Positions 28,162 to 37,183 of a stretch of 60,685 nucleotides of DNA are shown here, piece after piece (position 1 is the stretch's first letter; every line of letters starts with the position of its first letter). The DNA comes from an uncultured Alsobacter sp. GTDB taxonomy: Bacteria > Pseudomonadota > Alphaproteobacteria > Rhizobiales > Beijerinckiaceae. The stretch is from the NCBI RefSeq assembly GCF_945952055.1, contig NZ_CAMFHB010000039.1:1-60685 (forward strand). The letters run 5' to 3'. The position numbers and the translations under genes were made by a program. The notes below the pieces were generated by a model. It did no database searches and had not been told where the DNA came from. It saw only the letters and a list, made by a program, of their open reading frames with translations.

Positions 28162-28941
28162 CTAGAGGTCGATCCTCACCGGTTCGTCGAACTCCTGCGT
28201 CGGCGCAAGCGCCGACGCAGCCGCCTGCAGGGCGGTGAGATACTGGTCGAAGTTGGAGCGGATGCGCTGGGCCACCCCGCCCACCGCCAGCACGGCCGGC
28301 TGCCCCTGGATTTTCACCGGCAGCAACACCGCCAGCGTCCCGCCCCCGAGGAAGGGGACGTTCTCCGCGTGGGCATATCCCCTGGCGCGGATCTCGCGCA
28401 GGCGATCCATGATCTCACGGACGGGGACGCGCTCGGCCGCATCCGGGGTCGCGATGTTGGCGCGGCGCACGATGTTGTCGACCTGTTCGTCCGACATGTC
28501 GGTGAGCAGCATCCAGCCGGCGGCGGAGCGGGTGATCGGCCGGATCGTGCCTTCGTCGATGTGGAACCGCAACGCGTGGATGGACGGGATCGTCGTCACG
28601 TATTGCAGGTAGACGTCGTTGCGCGTCCCCAGGAAGACGCCCTCCCCGGTCGCGGCATGCAGGTCCTTCATGGCCTCCAGGATCTTGCCGGACCCGAACA
28701 GGACCCGCGGGATCCAGTCGCCCAGCGCGGTCACCTTGGGGGTCGGGAAGTAGACCCGGCTGCGGCGGTCGAAATTGAGATAGCCGAGCTTCACGAGCGT
28801 CTTGAGAAGGACGGTCATGCTGGAGTGCGGATAGCCGAGCGCGCTCGCCAGTTCGCTCATGGAGCGCGGCTGCTGCCCGAGCTTGAAGGATTCGAGCACC
28901 TCGATGGCCCGGGTCGCCGATTTGACCAGCAATGAGCCCAT
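28162..28941 (-). CDS. IclR-family transcriptional regulator
   Basis: 259-residue regulator with an N-terminal winged helix-turn-helix (residues about 5-68; KSATRAIEVLESFKLG then SMSELASALGYPHSSMTVLL) and a C-terminal IclR effector domain (about 85-250) with the LQYVTTIPSIHALRFHIDEG and RSAAGWMLL segments. IclR proteins commonly control aromatic and acid catabolism. ATG at 28941. A perfect palindrome TTCACATCCGTGAAAC begins 27 bp upstream, consistent with autoregulation, and related sites recur at 45568, 45596 and 57265. Confidence 0.93.
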   Translation of the reverse strand: MGSLLVKSATRAIEVLESFKLGQQPRSMSELASALGYPHSSMTVLLKTLVKLGYLNFDRRSRVYFPTPKVTALGDWIPRVLFGSGKILEAMKDLHAATGEGVFLGTRNDVYLQYVTTIPSIHALRFHIDEGTIRPITRSAAGWMLLTDMSDEQVDNIVRRANIATPDAAERVPVREIMDRLREIRARGYAHAENVPFLGGGTLAVLLPVKIQGQPAVLAVGGVAQRIRSNFDQYLTALQAAASALAPTQEFDEPVRIDL

Positions 28942-28967
28942 GTCGTTCCCCCGTCAGCGCGGCGAGG

Positions 28968-28983
28968 TTCACATCCGTGAAAC
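28968..28983. promoter_or_regulatory. Candidate IclR operator, site 1
   Basis: TTCAC-ATCC-GTGAA with a following AC. The 5-bp arms are perfect. It lies 27 bp before the IclR start and 148 bp before the divergent SDR gene, so it could control both. The same motif recurs at three other promoter regions in the window. Confidence 0.6.
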
Positions 28984-28991
28984 TCGTCCGG

Positions 28992-29010
28992 CCACCCCGC
29001 TGGGGGGTGG
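28992..29010. promoter_or_regulatory. GC-rich hairpin beside operator site 1
   Basis: CCACCCC (28992-28998) and GGGGTGG (29004-29010) form a 7-bp inverted repeat with a 5-base loop inside the divergent IclR/SDR promoter region. It could be a leader hairpin of the rightward transcript or a second protein site. Confidence 0.3.
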
Positions 29011-29130
29011 TTGTCCAAGAGACCGCATGACATGCTTTTCAATGTCAAGGCGATGGTGACGACCACCGAGCGGGCCAAAACGACGGTCCGGAGACGTAAA
29101 TCGGCCTCGCCGCAACGGGTAGGAGACGCG

Positions 29131-29889
29131 ATGACCGGGAGGCTTGCCGGGCGCGTAGCGCTTGTCACGGGTGGCGGACGCGGGATCGGACGGGCGATCA
29201 GCGAGGCCTATGCGCGTGAAGGCGCCAGGGTCGGCGTTCTCGATCTGAAGGCGGAAGTCGCGGCCGAGGCCGCCGACGCGATCCGCGCGGCCGGGGGCGA
29301 GGCGCTGCCCCTCACCGGCAACGTCGCCAACCGCGCCGACGTCTTCGCCGCCGCCGAGGCAGTGCGCCAGGCCTTCGGGCCGGTGACGATCCTTGTCAAC
29401 AACGCCATGTGGAACCGCTACGGGCCGCTCGAGGAGCAGACCGAGGTGATGATCGGCCGCATGATCGACGTCGGCTTCAAGGGGGTCATCTGGGGATACC
29501 AGGCGGTCCTGCCGCAGATGCGCGACGCGGGCGGCGGCGTCATCGTCAACATCGCCTCCCCGTCGGCCGTGATCGCGATGAAGCACGGCATCATGTACAG
29601 CGCCATCAAGGCCGCCGTGGCCGCCGCGACGCGCTCGGGCGCCGCCGAGTTCGGCCCCGACAACGTCCGCGTCGTGGCCATCGCACCGGGCCCGACGCAG
29701 ACCGACGGAGCCAATCTGGTCCTCACCGAGGAAGCCTGGGAACGCCGCCGCCAGCGGGTGCCGATCGGCCGCCTCGGCCAGCCGGTCGACATGGCCCACG
29801 CGGCCGTGTTCCTGGCCTCCGACGAGGCCTCCTTCATCACCGGCGACATGCTGTTCGTCGATGGTGGCATCACCTACGCCTTCTCATGA
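29131..29889 (+). CDS. Short-chain dehydrogenase/reductase
   Basis: 252-residue classical SDR. The cofactor motif VTGGGRGIGRAI is at residues 12-23, LVNNAMW replaces the usual NNAG, and the active site is NIASPSAVI with Tyr156 and Lys160 (YSAIK). It would oxidise a secondary alcohol or reduce a ketone with NAD(P)(H). ATG at 29131 preceded by AGGAGA. It is the first gene rightward of the IclR operator and is followed 84 bp later by the Liv-type binding protein, suggesting a role in the first steps on an imported alcohol. Confidence 0.9.
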   Translation: MTGRLAGRVALVTGGGRGIGRAISEAYAREGARVGVLDLKAEVAAEAADAIRAAGGEALPLTGNVANRADVFAAAEAVRQAFGPVTILVNNAMWNRYGPLEEQTEVMIGRMIDVGFKGVIWGYQAVLPQMRDAGGGVIVNIASPSAVIAMKHGIMYSAIKAAVAAATRSGAAEFGPDNVRVVAIAPGPTQTDGANLVLTEEAWERRRQRVPIGRLGQPVDMAHAAVFLASDEASFITGDMLFVDGGITYAFS

Positions 29890-29973
29890 CCTGACGTCGA
29901 CCGACACGCGACACCGACCAAGATCTGGCACCGGCCGACAGAAGCCGGGGCCTCAACACCAGGAGGGACACCC

Positions 29974-31200
29974 ATGACTTCGACGAGGAAGACCGCCGGC
30001 CGGATCGCCGCCCTGATGGCCGCCACCGCGATCGCGGCGACCCCGCTGGCCGCCCGGGCCGCCGGCGACACGATCCGCATCGGCGTGATGAACGACATGT
30101 CCGGCCCCTATGCCGACAACTGCGGCCAGGGCTCCGTGACCGCGGCCAAGCTGGCCGTCGAGGACTTCGGCGGCGCCATCAACGGCAAGAAGATCGAGAT
30201 CGTCACCGCCGACGACCAGAACAAGCCCGACATCGGGCTCGCCACGGCCCGCCGCTGGGTCGAGAAGGACGGCGTCGACGCCATCGTCGGCTGCTCGATC
30301 TCGCCGATCGCGCTCGCGGTCTCCGACATCATGCGCGAGTTCAACAAGCCCTACATGCTGGCCGGCACGGCCTCGTCCGACACGACGAACTCCAAGTGCT
30401 CGCCCATGACCACCAACTGGGCCTACGACACCTACACGCTCTCGAAGGGCGCGGTGAAGGCGCAGATCGACCAGGGCATGGACAGCTGGTACTTCATCAC
30501 CGTCGACTACGCCTTCGGCAAGCAGTGGCAGGAAGACGCGACCAAGTTCATCACCGCCGCCGGCGGCAAGGTCCTCGGCACGTCGCTGCACCCGCTGAAC
30601 TCGAACGACTTCTCCTCGCAGCTGCTTCAGGCGCAGGCCAGCGGCGCCAAGGTGATCGTGCTCGCCAACTCCGGCTCCGACCTCGCCAACGCCCTCAAGC
30701 AGGCCAAGGAATTCGGCATCCTCGGCAGCAAGCAGCGCATCGCGCCGCTGGGCATCCTGATCAATGCCGTGCACGGCATCGGCCTCGACGCCACGCAGGG
30801 CCTCGTCATCTCGGCCGCCGCCTACTGGAACGCCAACGACGAGTCGCGCGCCTTCACCAAGCGCTACAACGCCGCCTTCGGCAACCGGATGCCCAACGAG
30901 TCCCAGCTCGTCACCTACTCGGCCGTGAACCACTACCTCAAGGCCGTGAAGGCCGCGAACTCGCTCGACGGCCAGGCGGTGATGGGCAAGATGCGCGAAC
31001 TGCCGGTCGACGACATGACCGTGAAGGGCGCCAAGATCCGCGAGGACGGCGTGGTCGCCCGCCCGATGATCGCCGCCCGCATCAAGAAGCCCGGCGAGCC
31101 CAAGGCCACCTGGGACTACTACGAGGTGATCGGTTCGATCTCGGCCGACGACGCCTGGCGTCCGCTCTCCGAGAGCGCCTGCCCGCTCGTCAAGAAGTAA
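29974..31200 (+). CDS. Liv-type ABC transporter substrate-binding protein
   Basis: 408-residue periplasmic binding protein of the branched-chain amino acid/amide/aromatic acid class (type I fold). A signal peptide ends near residue 30 (PLAARA then AGDTIRIG). The MNDMSGPYADNCGQGSVTAA opening and the VDYAFGKQWQEDA hinge region are typical. ATG at 29974 with AGGAGGG. The matching LivHMGF membrane and ATPase genes are not adjacent but lie at 37319-40624 on the other strand. Members near CoA-ligase genes usually bind aromatic or alicyclic acids rather than amino acids. Confidence 0.92.
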   Translation: MTSTRKTAGRIAALMAATAIAATPLAARAAGDTIRIGVMNDMSGPYADNCGQGSVTAAKLAVEDFGGAINGKKIEIVTADDQNKPDIGLATARRWVEKDGVDAIVGCSISPIALAVSDIMREFNKPYMLAGTASSDTTNSKCSPMTTNWAYDTYTLSKGAVKAQIDQGMDSWYFITVDYAFGKQWQEDATKFITAAGGKVLGTSLHPLNSNDFSSQLLQAQASGAKVIVLANSGSDLANALKQAKEFGILGSKQRIAPLGILINAVHGIGLDATQGLVISAAAYWNANDESRAFTKRYNAAFGNRMPNESQLVTYSAVNHYLKAVKAANSLDGQAVMGKMRELPVDDMTVKGAKIREDGVVARPMIAARIKKPGEPKATWDYYEVIGSISADDAWRPLSESACPLVKK

Positions 31201-31210
31201 GCCGCAGTCC

Positions 31211-31236
31211 CGCGGCGGAGGCTCGCCTCCGCCGCG
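31211..31236 (+). terminator. Strong hairpin after the Liv-type binding-protein gene
   Basis: CGCGGCGGAGG (31211-31221) pairs with CCTCCGCCGCG (31226-31236) around a CTCG loop, an 11-bp perfect stem 10 bases after the stop codon. No U-tract follows, so partial termination or 3' protection of the binding-protein message is likely. Confidence 0.6.
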
Positions 31237-31254
31237 CCCACATGGGTCCCGCCG

Positions 31255-32160
31255 ATGGCACAGTCCTCCCGCCTCACCACCGCCACCAGGATCTCGCCCT
31301 CGCAGGACATGCTGGGCGAGAGCCCGATCTGGGACCCGGACAGCCAGTGTCTCTTCTGGGTCGACGGGGTGTCCCGCCTGATCCGCAGCCACGACCCGTC
31401 GACGGGCATCTGCCGCTCGATCCCGGTGCCCTCCATGATCGGATCGATCGGCCTGGCCACCGGCGGCAAGCTGGTCGCGGGCCTCGTCGACGGGATCTAC
31501 CTCGTCGACCTCGAGACCGGCCAGTGCGACCCGGTGTTCAAGCCGGCGACGCCCGATGCCCGCGCCCGCTTCAACGACGGCAAGGTCGACCGCCAGGGCC
31601 GCTATGTCTGCGGCACCATGGGCATCTACGCCGAGCCGCGCGGGGAGCTCTACCGCGTCGACAGCCAGGGCCGGCACGACGTGCTCGCCAACGGCATCCG
31701 GATCGCGAACTCGCTGTGCTTCAGCCCCGACGGCGGCACCATGTATTTCGCCGACAGCCTGGACCGGGCGATCCGCGCCTACCGCTACAGCCCCGGCGAC
31801 GAACCGCTGGAGCACCCGCGCATCTTCGTCGACACCTCCGCCTTCAACTCGGGCCCCGACGGGGCCACGGTGGATGCGGAAGGCTATGTCTGGGCCTCGC
31901 TCGTCACGGTCGGCAAGATCGCGCGCTTCACGCCGACGGGACAGCTCGACCGGCTCATCGAGGCGCCGACCGACATGCCCTCCTGCGTCACCTTCGGCGG
32001 CCCGGACCTGACCACCCTCTTCGTCACCTCCATCAAGGATTCGGGCTCCGGCCGCGCCATCTCGCGCCACCCCGCCGGCGGCCATCTCTTCGCCATCGAC
32101 GGCCTGGGCGTGAAGGGACTGCCCGAACCGCGCTTCGGCGTGCGGCAGGCCGCGCCGTGA
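31255..32160 (+). CDS. SMP-30/gluconolactonase-like lactonase
   Basis: 301-residue six-bladed beta-propeller hydrolase. Metal ligands of the family are suggested by the glutamate in MLGESPIWDP, asparagine in ANSLCFSPDGG and aspartate in NSGPDGATVDAEGYVW. The family opens lactones, for example gluconolactone. In a locus that also encodes a Baeyer-Villiger monooxygenase, hydrolysis of a lactone made by that enzyme is attractive but unproven. ATG at 31255. The stop overlaps the GTG start of the next gene (GTGA). Confidence 0.88.
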   Translation: MAQSSRLTTATRISPSQDMLGESPIWDPDSQCLFWVDGVSRLIRSHDPSTGICRSIPVPSMIGSIGLATGGKLVAGLVDGIYLVDLETGQCDPVFKPATPDARARFNDGKVDRQGRYVCGTMGIYAEPRGELYRVDSQGRHDVLANGIRIANSLCFSPDGGTMYFADSLDRAIRAYRYSPGDEPLEHPRIFVDTSAFNSGPDGATVDAEGYVWASLVTVGKIARFTPTGQLDRLIEAPTDMPSCVTFGGPDLTTLFVTSIKDSGSGRAISRHPAGGHLFAIDGLGVKGLPEPRFGVRQAAP

Positions 32161-34262
32161 GCAGCGCGCTCGCGTCCCTGCTGTCGCCGCGCGCGATCGC
32201 CATCGTCGGTGCCTCGGACAGCCCCGCCCGCATCGGCGGCCGGCCTCTGCGCTACATGCTCGAAGCCGGCTTCGGCGGCACGATCTATCCCGTCAATCCG
32301 AGCCGCGAGACCGTGCAGGGGGTGAAGGCCTGGCCCTCGCTCGCCGCCCTCCCCGAAGCCCCCGACGTCGCCATCCTGGCCGTGCCGGCCGATGCGACCG
32401 AGAAGGCCGTCGCCGAATGCGCCGCCCGGGGCGTCAAGTCGGCCATCGTCTTCTCGGCGGGGTTCGCCGAGGCCGGCGACGACGGGGCTGCGCTGCAGAA
32501 CCGCATGACCGCGACGGCCCGCGCGGCGGGCCTGCGCCTGCTCGGGCCCAACTGCCTCGGCGTGTTCAACCCGTCGCAGCGCTTCTACGGCACATTCTCG
32601 GTGGTCCTGGACAACGCGTTCATCGCGCCGGGCCCCGTCGGCATCGTGTCGCAGAGCGGGGCCTACGGCGCCCACGTGGCGCATCTCGCCCGCAACCGCG
32701 GGCTGGGCGTCAGCCAGTGGATCACCACCGGCAACGAGTGCGACATCGACCTCGCCGAGGCGCTGGCCCACGTCGTCGAGCAGGACGACACCCGCGTCGT
32801 CATGGCCTATGCGGAGGGCGTGCGGAACCGCGACGCCTTCATCGCCGCGCTGGAACGTGCGCGCGCGCTCGGCAAGGCGATCGTCTTCATGAAGACGGGC
32901 CGCTCAGCCGTGGGCGCCGAGGCCGCCGCGTCGCACACGGCCGCGCTCGCCGGCTCCGACGCCGTGTTCGACGCGGTGCTGCGCCAGTTCGGCGTCCACC
33001 GCGCCCGCACCACGGCCGAGCAGATCGACGTCGCCTATGCCTGTGCCTCCGGCCGCTACCCGGCCGGTGACCGCATCGGCATCTTCACCATGTCGGGCGG
33101 CTTCGGCATCCAGCTCGCCGACGATGCCGGCGAGGCGGGCCTCGACGTGGCCCCGATGCCCGAGAACGCCCAGGCGGAACTGAAGGCGCTGCTGCCCTAT
33201 TGCTCGCCGCGCAATCCCGTCGACGCCACCGCGCAGGCGGTGACCGAACTCTCGATCCTGTCGAAGTCGGTCGACAGCATGCTGCGCCTCGGCGGCTACG
33301 ACCTGTTCTCGATTATCCTGGGCACCGGGCCCGCGACCAAGACCTTCGCGCTACCGCTGCGCGAGGCGCTGGCCAAGGCGATGGCCGGGCACGACGACGT
33401 CATCCGCGCGGCGACCATGTCGGTGCCGCGCGAGGCGGCGGAGATCTACGAGAAGGACGGCTTCCTCGTCTACGAGGACGGCTCGGCGCTGGCCAACGCG
33501 CTGGGCGCCCTCGTCCGCTTCAGCCGGAGCTTCGAACGAGCCCGGACCGGGACGAAGCCGGCGCCCGGCGAAAGGCTCGCCCTCCCGGCGGGCCCCATCA
33601 GCGAACGCGCCGCCAAGGACATCCTGCGCCAGGCCGGCATCCCGTTCCCACGCGAGATCCTGGTGCCGCCGGGCGGCGATGCCGGCAAGACCGCGGCCGA
33701 GATCGGCTTCCCGGTCGTCCTCAAGGTGTCCTCGCCCGACATCGCCCACAAGACCGAGGTCGGCGGCGTCGTGGTCGGCGTGAAGGACGAGGCCGAGGCG
33801 CGCAGCGCCGCCGCCGCCATCCTCGCGCGCTGCGCCGAGAAGGCGCCGGGCGCCGGCATCGAGGGCATCCTCGTCGCGCCCATGGTCAAGGGCGGCGTGG
33901 AGACCATCGTCGGCGTCGTCGACGACCCCACCTTCGGTCCCGTGGTCATGTTCGGCCTCGGCGGCATCTTCGTGGAAGTGCTGAAGGACGTGACCTTCCG
34001 CGTGGCGCCCTTCGACGCCGGCGAAGCGCGCCGGATGATCGACGAGATCCGCGGCCGGGCCCTGCTCGACGGCGTGCGCGGCGCCACGCCCTGCGACGTC
34101 GACGCGCTCGCCGACCTCCTCTCCGCGCTCTCGCGCTTCGCCGCCACCCATGGCGACCGCATCGAGTCCATCGACCTCAACCCGGTGCTCGTCCTGCCGC
34201 AGGGCCAGGGCATCGCGCCGCTCGATGCGCTGATCGTGCTGAAGCCGGAGACATCGCCATGA
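32157..34262 (+). CDS. ADP-forming acyl-CoA synthetase (acetate-CoA ligase family, fused alpha-beta)
   Basis: 701-residue NDP-forming acyl-CoA synthetase. An N-terminal CoA-binding domain (about 1-130; AIAIVGASDSPARIGGRPL) is followed by two succinyl-CoA-ligase-like domains, the first with the phospho-histidine candidate His260 in AASHTAALAGSD, and a C-terminal ATP-grasp domain (about 480-700; AGIPFPREILVPPGGDAG and VVLKVSSPDIAHKTEVGG). It activates a carboxylic acid with CoA and ATP, giving ADP. The start is GTG at 32157, overlapping the lactonase stop. Longer upstream frames lie inside other genes. It may activate the acid released by the lactonase. Confidence 0.9.
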   Translation: MSSALASLLSPRAIAIVGASDSPARIGGRPLRYMLEAGFGGTIYPVNPSRETVQGVKAWPSLAALPEAPDVAILAVPADATEKAVAECAARGVKSAIVFSAGFAEAGDDGAALQNRMTATARAAGLRLLGPNCLGVFNPSQRFYGTFSVVLDNAFIAPGPVGIVSQSGAYGAHVAHLARNRGLGVSQWITTGNECDIDLAEALAHVVEQDDTRVVMAYAEGVRNRDAFIAALERARALGKAIVFMKTGRSAVGAEAAASHTAALAGSDAVFDAVLRQFGVHRARTTAEQIDVAYACASGRYPAGDRIGIFTMSGGFGIQLADDAGEAGLDVAPMPENAQAELKALLPYCSPRNPVDATAQAVTELSILSKSVDSMLRLGGYDLFSIILGTGPATKTFALPLREALAKAMAGHDDVIRAATMSVPREAAEIYEKDGFLVYEDGSALANALGALVRFSRSFERARTGTKPAPGERLALPAGPISERAAKDILRQAGIPFPREILVPPGGDAGKTAAEIGFPVVLKVSSPDIAHKTEVGGVVVGVKDEAEARSAAAAILARCAEKAPGAGIEGILVAPMVKGGVETIVGVVDDPTFGPVVMFGLGGIFVEVLKDVTFRVAPFDAGEARRMIDEIRGRALLDGVRGATPCDVDALADLLSALSRFAATHGDRIESIDLNPVLVLPQGQGIAPLDALIVLKPETSP

Positions 34263-34319
34263 GCGGCACGCCGGCAGCGGCAAGATATCCCCTTTTGGAG
34301 CTTGGTTTCCCCCATCTCC

Positions 34320-34430
34320 CTCATCCTGAGCCGGCCGCGCAGCGGCCGAGTCGAAGGACGCAGAACGGTTCAGCGGAGCCATGGTGCGTCCTTCGACTCA
34401 CGGCCCTTCGGGCCGTGGCTCAGGATGACG
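34320..34430. repeat. Paired palindromic repeats, family A copies 1 and 2
   Basis: Copy 1 (34321-34362) runs TCATCCTGAGCC, a GC-rich loop, GAGTCGAAGGACGCA. Copy 2 (34385-34428) is its inverse: TGCGTCCTTCGACTC, a different self-complementary loop (ACGGCCCTTCGGGCCGT), GGCTCAGGATGA. The two face each other with the GACGC ends inward. A second pair at 37184-37303 has the opposite facing. The arms are conserved while the loop stems differ but stay palindromic. Confidence 0.8.
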
Positions 34431-34515
34431 GGCGTGGGGGCGGTTGGGGCAACAGGACCCAAGCTTTCACAAAGCGGACCACGGGTGGCGTGAGACGTTC
34501 GAAAGGCCTTTCGAG

Positions 34516-35037
34516 ATGACTGAATCCCGGCTCACCGAGCTCATGGATCGCGAGGCGATCCGCGACTGCATCTACCGCTATTGCCGCGGCGTCGATCGGG
34601 GCGACGAGGCGGCGCTTCGCTCGTCCTACTGGCCGGGCGCGACGGACAGGCACGGGCCGTTCAACGGCACGGCCGAGGGCTTCATCGAGTGGGCCAGGAG
34701 CATCTGGAAGACCGGCCCCCGCAACGTCCACCACGCGACCAACATCCTGATCGAATTCCAGGGCCCGACGACCGCCGCCGTCGAGACCTACTTCATCGCC
34801 ATGCAGCGTGGTGCCGGCGCCGACGGCGTCGTGCGGCAGGTGGTGATGTCCGGACGCTACTGCGACCTCTTCGAGAAACGCGGCGCCGAGTGGCGCGTGG
34901 CCAGGCGGACGGTCGTCTACGATTGGGTCGATCCGCAGGCGCCCCACGAGGGCAGCGACGCCGATCGCTTCGGCCCGCGCCAGCCCATCGGCGGCTTCTT
35001 CCCCGACGATCCGGTCTACGCGATCGGTCAGAACTGA
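34516..35037 (+). CDS. SnoaL-like / nuclear transport factor 2-fold protein
   Basis: 173-residue small alpha-beta barrel protein of the SnoaL_4 type. [34 protein letters not shown] matches the family opening in its first 34 residues; [12 protein letters not shown] and [20 protein letters not shown] are also typical. Such proteins serve as cyclases, isomerases or dehydratases on small aromatic or steroid-like ligands, or are subunits of ring-hydroxylating systems; none is specified here. ATG at 34516 has no strong ribosome binding site. It is first in a three-gene cassette with a flavin reductase and a tandem SDR. Confidence 0.85.
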   Translation: MTESRLTELMDREAIRDCIYRYCRGVDRGDEAALRSSYWPGATDRHGPFNGTAEGFIEWARSIWKTGPRNVHHATNILIEFQGPTTAAVETYFIAMQRGAGADGVVRQVVMSGRYCDLFEKRGAEWRVARRTVVYDWVDPQAPHEGSDADRFGPRQPIGGFFPDDPVYAIGQN

Positions 35038-35046
35038 CGGCGCGAC

Positions 35047-35571
35047 ATGACGGTGCAGACGACCCGTGCAGGTGAGGGCGAACGGCCGGTCGTGGCGACC
35101 GACGCGTTCCGCAACGCCATGGGACACCTGGCGATGCCGGTGGCCGTGGTCGCGGCCGGCGACGGCGGCGAGCGCGATGCGGTGACGACCACCACGCTCT
35201 GCTCGGCCAGTGTCGATCCACCGACGCTCATCGTCAGCGTCAACCGCCACTCTCCGCTGAACGCGCTCGCCGAACGCAGCCGCGCCTTCTCCGTCAACGT
35301 GCTCACCGACGAACAGGCCACCATCGGGCGGGTCTTCTCCGACGCACGCCGCACGGGCGAGCGCCGGTTCGGCCAGGGCACCTGGACGACCGGCGCGACG
35401 GGATCGCCGCTGCTGGAGGACACGCTCGCCACCTTCGACTGCGAACTCGTCCAGACGCTCGACTACGGCCCGAACCGCATCCTCATCGGACGGGTGGTGG
35501 CGATCGGCTTCGGCGAGAAGCAGCCCCTGCTCTACCGCGACGGCTTCTTCCGCCGCCTCACCACGTCCTGA
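35047..35571 (+). CDS. Flavin reductase-like domain protein
   Basis: 174-residue FMN-binding flavin reductase family protein. FRNAMGHLAMPVAVVAAGDG begins the split-barrel at residues 20-40; VTTTTLCSASVDPPTLIVSV and FSVNVLTDEQATIGRVFS are conserved flavin-pocket segments. Members supply reduced flavin to a partner monooxygenase or act as flavoprotein reductases. No two-component flavin monooxygenase is encoded beside it, so its partner is elsewhere or it acts alone. ATG at 35047, nine bases after the SnoaL-like stop. Confidence 0.88.
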   Translation: MTVQTTRAGEGERPVVATDAFRNAMGHLAMPVAVVAAGDGGERDAVTTTTLCSASVDPPTLIVSVNRHSPLNALAERSRAFSVNVLTDEQATIGRVFSDARRTGERRFGQGTWTTGATGSPLLEDTLATFDCELVQTLDYGPNRILIGRVVAIGFGEKQPLLYRDGFFRRLTTS

Positions 35572-35594
35572 CATCCGCCTCCCGGAGGAAAGCC

Positions 35595-37169
35595 ATGCCG
35601 GTGTCCGCGCAGACCGTGATCGTGACCGGAGCGGCCGGCGGCATCGGCCGCGCCCTCGTGGAGGAGTTCGCCGCACGCGGCGCCCGCGTGATCGCGGTCG
35701 ACCTCGCCTCGGCCAGGCCCGAGGATGCGATCGCGGGCCTCGGCGCCCGCCACCGGGCCTATGGCTGCGACCTCGGCAGCGAGGCGGAGATCGTCGCCCT
35801 GTTCGAGACGCTCGACCGGGAGGTCGGCACCGTCGACGTCCTGATGAACAACGCGGCCATCGGACCGATCATGTCCGATACGCGCAAGACGGACTTCGCG
35901 CATTTCCAGCTGACGGTGCGGGTGAACACGATCGGACCGTTCGTGATGGCGCGGGAAGTGGCGCGGCGCATGGCGCCAGGCGGCGTGATCGTCAACACGG
36001 CTTCCCTCGCGGGCGTGCTCGCGAACCCGCGCCGCAATGCCTACGCCGCCTCCAAGGCCGCCCTCATCTCGCTGACGAAGTCTCTGGCCTGCGAATGGGC
36101 CAGCCGCGGGATCCGGGTGAACGCCGTGGCGCCGGGCTACGTGCGCACGCCGATGGTCGCCGAGTTGGAGCGGACGGGGAAGGCCGACATCCCGCTGGTG
36201 CGCCGTCGCGTCCCCATGGGCCGCATGGGCCGGCCGGACGAGATCGCCTCGGCGGCCGTGTTCCTCGCCTCGCCAAAGGCCCGCTACGTCACAGGCTCGG
36301 TGCTCGCGGTCGACGGCGGCTGGATGTCCTTCAACCAGCCCGGCCACGCCCACCCCGCGGTCGAAGGCGTTCCGGCCGACGAGCTCGGCCGGCCGAAGGC
36401 CTCATCGGAACCACGGGTCGTGGTCGTCGTGGGCGGCGGACGCGGCATCGGCGCGGCGATCGCCGCCCGCTTCGCCGCCGGCGGGGACCGGGTGGTCGTG
36501 GCGGACAAGGACGGCGCTGGCGCCGTGACGGCGTCCCTCGGGCCGCAGCACCTGGGCGTGACCGTCGACATCACCGACGAGGCCCAGGTTCGCGATGCCT
36601 TCACGGTCATTCGCGAGTGCTTCGGCCATGTCGACGTGCTGGTCAACGACGCCGCCGTCGCCGACGTCTTCAAGCCGGCGCTGGAGCAGACCGGCGCGGA
36701 CCTCGCGGCCACGCTCGACGTGAACCTCGCCGGCACCTTCCTGTGCACCCGCGAGGCGCTGGGGCTCATGGAGGGCCGCAAGGGCGTGATCCTGAACCTG
36801 GGCTCGATCAACACCTTCCTGCCCTTCGCCCCACGGCACGGCTACGGCGCCTCGAAGGCCGCGGTCGACGTGTTCACCCGGTGCCTCGCCGGCGAGCTCG
36901 GCCCGCAGGGCCACCGCACGGCGACGATCGCGCCGGGCTACATCCGCACGCCCGGCGTCGCGGAGCTCGAGACGTCGGGGCGCATCGACGCGGGCAAGAT
37001 CCGCCGGCGCATTCCCATGGGCGACATGGGCCGGCCAGAGGACATCGCCGACGCCGCCTGGTTCCTCGCCTCCCCGGCCGCCAGCTACGTCAACGGCGGC
37101 ATCCTCTACGTCGATGGCGGCTGGACGTCGTTCGGCAACGCCGGGGATGCGAGCACGGGCGAGGATTGA
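35595..37169 (+). CDS. Tandem (fused) double short-chain dehydrogenase
   Basis: 524-residue protein carrying two complete SDR domains. Domain 1 (about 5-245): VTGAAGGIGRAL, NNAAIG, NTASLAG, Tyr150/Lys154 (YAASK). Domain 2 (about 275-505): VVGGGRGIGAAI, NDAAVAD in place of NNAG, LGSINTF, Tyr417/Lys421 (YGASK). Each ends with the VDGGW motif. Both active sites look intact, so this may carry out two successive or reverse redox steps, or two steps with different cofactors. ATG at 35595 preceded by GGAGGAA. The domains differ enough that the fusion is not a very recent duplication. Confidence 0.9.
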   Translation: MPVSAQTVIVTGAAGGIGRALVEEFAARGARVIAVDLASARPEDAIAGLGARHRAYGCDLGSEAEIVALFETLDREVGTVDVLMNNAAIGPIMSDTRKTDFAHFQLTVRVNTIGPFVMAREVARRMAPGGVIVNTASLAGVLANPRRNAYAASKAALISLTKSLACEWASRGIRVNAVAPGYVRTPMVAELERTGKADIPLVRRRVPMGRMGRPDEIASAAVFLASPKARYVTGSVLAVDGGWMSFNQPGHAHPAVEGVPADELGRPKASSEPRVVVVVGGGRGIGAAIAARFAAGGDRVVVADKDGAGAVTASLGPQHLGVTVDITDEAQVRDAFTVIRECFGHVDVLVNDAAVADVFKPALEQTGADLAATLDVNLAGTFLCTREALGLMEGRKGVILNLGSINTFLPFAPRHGYGASKAAVDVFTRCLAGELGPQGHRTATIAPGYIRTPGVAELETSGRIDAGKIRRRIPMGDMGRPEDIADAAWFLASPAASYVNGGILYVDGGWTSFGNAGDASTGED

Positions 37170-37183
37170 GCACGGCGGGATTC

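Noticed and set aside
30396-32156. N-terminal extension of the acyl-CoA synthetase frame back through the binding-protein and lactonase genes
   Set aside because: The extension is out of frame with two clear genes and has no domain. The synthetase fold begins right at the GTG at 32157.
34450-34515. TTTCAC half-site upstream of the SnoaL-like gene as a fifth IclR operator
   Set aside because: Only one half matches; the GTGAA partner is absent.
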